From contig JADFMY010000019.1 in the NCBI GenBank assembly GCA_022563685.1, positions 1 through 35,414 on the forward strand: 35,414 nt of DNA. Direction: 5' to 3'. Each line of letters begins with the position of its first letter. The stretch's first letter is position 1. Both the position numbers and the translations under genes were made by a program. Source of the stretch: Pseudomonadota bacterium. Lineage in GTDB: Bacteria > Pseudomonadota > Gammaproteobacteria > GCA-001735895. The notes below the pieces were generated by a model, which saw only the letters and a list, made by a program, of their open reading frames with translations, was not told the DNA's origin and did not search any database. Shown here one piece after another: positions 33,335 through 35,414 of the stretch.

Positions 33335-34081
33335 CTATACCCTCTTTTCATTAGGTAGATGGGTATCAATGCGCACGTACTGACCAGTTCGCGCTGCATC
33401 GCGTTCATCGGTGTGATCGGCTTCGATGTAAAATACCATCGGTTCTGTGCCCATTTCATGTCTCAATACGGTCACAGAATTCGTTGATAAAACCCTGGAT
33501 ACTTCGCTTGTGGGGTCATTTAAATCTCCAAAAATGCGCGCCCGACCTTGACAGGTATTCACACATGCTGGGGCCAGCCCTTCTTTCACTCGGTGTAAAC
33601 AGAAATCACATTTATCTGCGCTTCCCGTTTTCGGATTGATAAATCGGGCTCCGTAGGGGCAGGCTTGTATACAGTATTTGCAGCCGATACAGATATCGCT
33701 ATCGATAACAACTATGCCATCCTCTTTGCGCTTCCAGGTAGCATTCACTGGGCATACAGAAACACACGGAGGTTTTTCACACTGGTTACAAAGCCTCGGC
33801 AGAAAGTTTCTTTTCACATTGGGATAGTTACCTTTTTCGATAGACTCAACCCAGGAGCGATTAACGCCAAGCGGCACATCGAATTCTGCTTTGCAGGCAA
33901 CAGTACACGCGTGACAACCTACGCAGCGGCGGGTGTCAATCACCATTGCATATCTTTTAGTGACCTCTGTCGTCGCATGAGCGATACCAGGCATGGCAGC
34001 GGTGGAAGCAATCAGAGCCACGCTACCTGTCGCCTTTTTAAGCACATCTCTTCGAGTTACACTAATGGATTTGTCTGTCAT
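33335..34081 (-). CDS. Four-cluster ferredoxin-type electron transfer subunit, Tat signal
   Basis: 248 residues. Four [4Fe-4S] motifs: 'CVGCHACTVACKAE', 'CNQCEKPPCVSVCPVNA', 'CIGCKYCIQACPYGAR' and 'CDFCLHRVKEGLAPACVNTC', as in PsrB/TtrB/DmsB. An N-terminal twin-arginine motif 'SVTRRDVLKK' indicates that it carries its own Tat signal, as TtrB does. The ATG at 34081 (preceded by AAGGGG) is chosen over a start 15 codons earlier because it lies just before the signal. It is the first gene of the operon; the predicted FNR-dependent start site lies about 36 bp upstream. Confidence 0.92.
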   Translation of the reverse strand: MTDKSISVTRRDVLKKATGSVALIASTAAMPGIAHATTEVTKRYAMVIDTRRCVGCHACTVACKAEFDVPLGVNRSWVESIEKGNYPNVKRNFLPRLCNQCEKPPCVSVCPVNATWKRKEDGIVVIDSDICIGCKYCIQACPYGARFINPKTGSADKCDFCLHRVKEGLAPACVNTCQGRARIFGDLNDPTSEVSRVLSTNSVTVLRHEMGTEPMVFYIEADHTDERDAARTGQYVRIDTHLPNEKRV

Positions 34082-34124
34082 GGTATGCACCCCCCCTTCG
34101 GAATACGTTGCGCGATTGCGGCGC

Positions 34125-34165
34125 ATTGTCGAATATTTTTATATCGTTGATTTGATCTATATCAA
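34125..34165 (-). promoter_or_regulatory. FNR-dependent class II promoter of the molybdoenzyme operon
   Basis: TTGATCTATATCAA (34152-34165) is a perfect FNR box (TTGAT-N4-ATCAA). On the minus strand the -10 GACAAT lies at 34130-34125, giving a start near 34117-34118. The box centre (34158.5) is then about -41, the class II activator position. The rest of the 34082-34388 interval holds TGATCCTGATCA near 34249 (only the outer arms match) and the tRNA terminator. Confidence 0.8.
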
Positions 34166-34355
34166 GTTCTTCTGATTTATTTTGTATTGGCAATTCGACA
34201 GTAAAAGCTGTTTTTGTGCTATCGATGGGATTCGTTATTTTCACTGAATATGATCCTGATCACATTCGAGCAGTCGCCAATAATATTACAAAGTGTGAGC
34301 GTATTTTCTGGGTCAAACTCAGAGTTCGAACCAATTCTTCAAACCAACCTTTCAT

Positions 34356-34377
34356 AAAAAAACCCGCTAAAGCGGGT
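34356..34377 (-). terminator. Terminator of tRNA-Arg
   Basis: Stem ACCCGC (34362-34367), TAAA, GCGGGT (34372-34377). The A tract at 34356-34362 gives seven T's on the minus strand, directly after the tRNA 3' end (11 bp). Confidence 0.85.
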
Positions 34378-34388
34378 CTTTTCATAGA

Positions 34389-34465
34389 TGGCGCGCCTGG
34401 AGAGATTCGAACTCCCGACCGCTCGGTTCGTAGCCGAGTACTCTATCCAACTGAGCTACAGGCGC
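34389..34465 (-). tRNA. tRNA-Arg (anticodon ACG)
   Basis: 77 nt including an encoded CCA. Acceptor arms GCGCCTG and CAGGCGC pair exactly, followed by discriminator G and CCA. The D arm is GTAGCTCAGTTGGATAGAG. The anticodon arm CTCGG-CTACGAA-CCGAG holds ACG, whose first base is expected to be modified to inosine. The T arm contains GTTCGAAT. Confidence 0.97.
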
Positions 34466-34481
34466 TTAATTTGAAGGCGCG

Positions 34482-34511
34482 ATTCTACGGATTATCGGTT
34501 GTGTTTGCCAG
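34482..34511 (-). promoter_or_regulatory. Promoter of tRNA-Arg
   Basis: Minus strand CTGGCA (34511-34506), an 18-bp spacer and TAGAAT (34487-34482), followed by a GC-rich discriminator CGCGCC typical of stable RNA promoters. The predicted start is about 10 nt before the tRNA. Confidence 0.5.
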
Positions 34512-34517
34512 TCTATT

Positions 34518-35414
34518 TTAGTCTTTGTTGAGATATGCGCGCCGCACGTGGGCGCCTACATTACAGAAGATTTCGTAGGCGATTGTTTCCGACCAATCGG
34601 CTATGTCATTGGCCTCCGGAGACTCGCCGAACAGGGTAACCTGATCGCCTACATCGATGGATTTTATCCCGCTGACATCGACGGTAATCATATCCATCGA
34701 TACCCGTCCGACGATATCGCACAGACGGCCATGGATGTTAACCTGTGCGGTCTTAATATTGTGGCGAGGGTAGCCATCGGCGTATCCGGCAGCGATCACT
34801 GCAATTTTCATGTCCTTAGGGCAGGTAAAGCGATTGCTATAGCCGATTACATCCCCTTTTTTTTGCCGTTTCACCGCCAGTACCGAGGTTTTCATCTGCA
34901 TCGATGGTTTAAGATCCACTGGCGCCTGTTTACGGTTCGACAGGGGATTGGCGCCATACAGCGCGATCCCTGCCCGCACCCAGTTCTGGTGTGCCAGCGG
35001 CCAACCGAGGATTCCCGCAGAATTGGCGACGCCCCATTCGTAATCGTCCAGCCCCAGCGATTTCACTGCATCGATTTGCTGATCGGTAAACGGGCTTTCG
35101 ATGTCGTTGGCACTTGCCAGGTGGGTCATCATCCGAACCTGACCGAGGGTGAGTAGTCGGTCGAGCTGGTCAATAACATCCGCGACGACTTTCAATGGGT
35201 ATCCGAGCCGCCCCATACCCGTGTCGATCTTCACCCAGACCTGCAATTCATTTAAATCTGGAATGTTACGCAGGCAGTCGAGGTGTGTTTGCTGGTGAAT
35301 TACCGGATCGAGCCGGTTATCGATGCAGGTTTGCAATTCCTGTGCACGGATAAAACCGCCCAGCACCAGTATTTTTTGCTCAACACCTGCCTCTCGTAAA
35401 GCGACCGCCTCACC
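34518..35414 (-). CDS. alr: Alanine racemase, N-terminal part beyond window edge
   Basis: The frame is open from the window edge to the stop at 34518, about 298 residues covering the C-terminal four-fifths. Motifs: 'VWVKIDTGMGRLGY', 'MTHLASANDIESPFTDQQID', 'VRAGIALYGANPL', 'AAGYADGYPRH', 'VGRVSMDMITVDVS', 'NVGAHVRRAYLN'. These fit a PLP-dependent racemase making D-alanine for peptidoglycan. The PLP-binding Lys near the N-terminus lies outside the window. An internal GTG at 35366 is not the start, because 'VALREAGVEQKILVLGGF' continues family homology to the edge. Confidence 0.95.
   Translation of the reverse strand, partial: GEAVALREAGVEQKILVLGGFIRAQELQTCIDNRLDPVIHQQTHLDCLRNIPDLNELQVWVKIDTGMGRLGYPLKVVADVIDQLDRLLTLGQVRMMTHLASANDIESPFTDQQIDAVKSLGLDDYEWGVANSAGILGWPLAHQNWVRAGIALYGANPLSNRKQAPVDLKPSMQMKTSVLAVKRQKKGDVIGYSNRFTCPKDMKIAVIAAGYADGYPRHNIKTAQVNIHGRLCDIVGRVSMDMITVDVSGIKSIDVGDQVTLFGESPEANDIADWSETIAYEIFCNVGAHVRRAYLNKD

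Noticed and set aside
34249-34260. TGATCCTGATCA as a second FNR/CRP site
   Set aside because: The arms match but the spacing is two bases instead of four, and it lies about 130 bp before the predicted start.

Overview
The window reads as chromosomal DNA of a sulfur-metabolising, facultatively anaerobic gammaproteobacterium of moderate GC content. Mfd, NagZ, IspF, CsiV, a zinc-ribbon Nudix protein and the MTIP-type phosphorylase are all of gammaproteobacterial type. The qmoA-qmoB-hdrC-hdrB operon points to APS-reductase-linked sulfur oxidation or sulfate reduction. A Tat-exported molybdoenzyme operon under a perfect FNR box points to anaerobic respiration. No species is assigned. There is no phage, plasmid, CRISPR array or transposase gene in the window; mobile DNA is limited to small palindromic repeats.

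Layout. Positions 1-2.2 kb: a DUF3305-DUF3306 pair on the minus strand (the second gene runs off the edge) diverges from a helix-turn-helix/PBP-like regulator on the plus strand; this pair and this regulator type usually accompany formate dehydrogenase or other molybdoenzyme clusters. 2.2-6.6 kb: mfd and csiV. 6.9-11.5 kb: an SH3-domain membrane protein, a thioredoxin-fold protein, a large acyltransferase-alpha/beta-hydrolase fusion and a PqiA-like membrane protein. 16.1-11.5 kb, minus strand: one compact operon ispF-nagZ-mscS-hpt-MTIP-nudix. 18.6-16.1 kb, minus strand: SH3 protein, M48 protease, heme A synthase. 18.8-19.4 kb: marC. 24.6-19.5 kb, minus strand: qmoA-qmoB-hdrC-hdrB. 27.0-25.1 kb, minus strand: a P-loop ATPase coupled to a MetA-type homoserine acyltransferase. 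27.2-29.0 kb: two overlapping DMT (EamA) transporters. 34.1-29.1 kb, minus strand: an Fe-S / NrfD / molybdopterin / TorD operon. 34.4-35.4 kb: tRNA-Arg(ACG) and a partial alanine racemase.

How the parts fit. QmoA and QmoB are HdrA-like flavoproteins; here HdrC and HdrB take the place of the membrane subunit QmoC, a variant known from other sulfur-metabolising bacteria. The molybdoenzyme operon has the B-C-A gene order of tetrathionate and selenate reductases. Its presumed start site lies about 41 bp from the centre of a perfect FNR box, so it should be switched on without oxygen. Its maturation chaperone TorD seems to lack an ATG, GTG or TTG start at the place where family homology begins. 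In the purine-salvage part of the ispF operon, the product hypoxanthine of MTIP is the substrate of Hpt.

Most worth a second look: the torD start and the hairpin beside it, the unknown ATPase translationally coupled to metA, the acyltransferase-hydrolase fusion, the REP pair (REPIN-like) at about 25.0 kb, and the substrate of the FNR-controlled molybdoenzyme. I see no wholly new multi-gene system.
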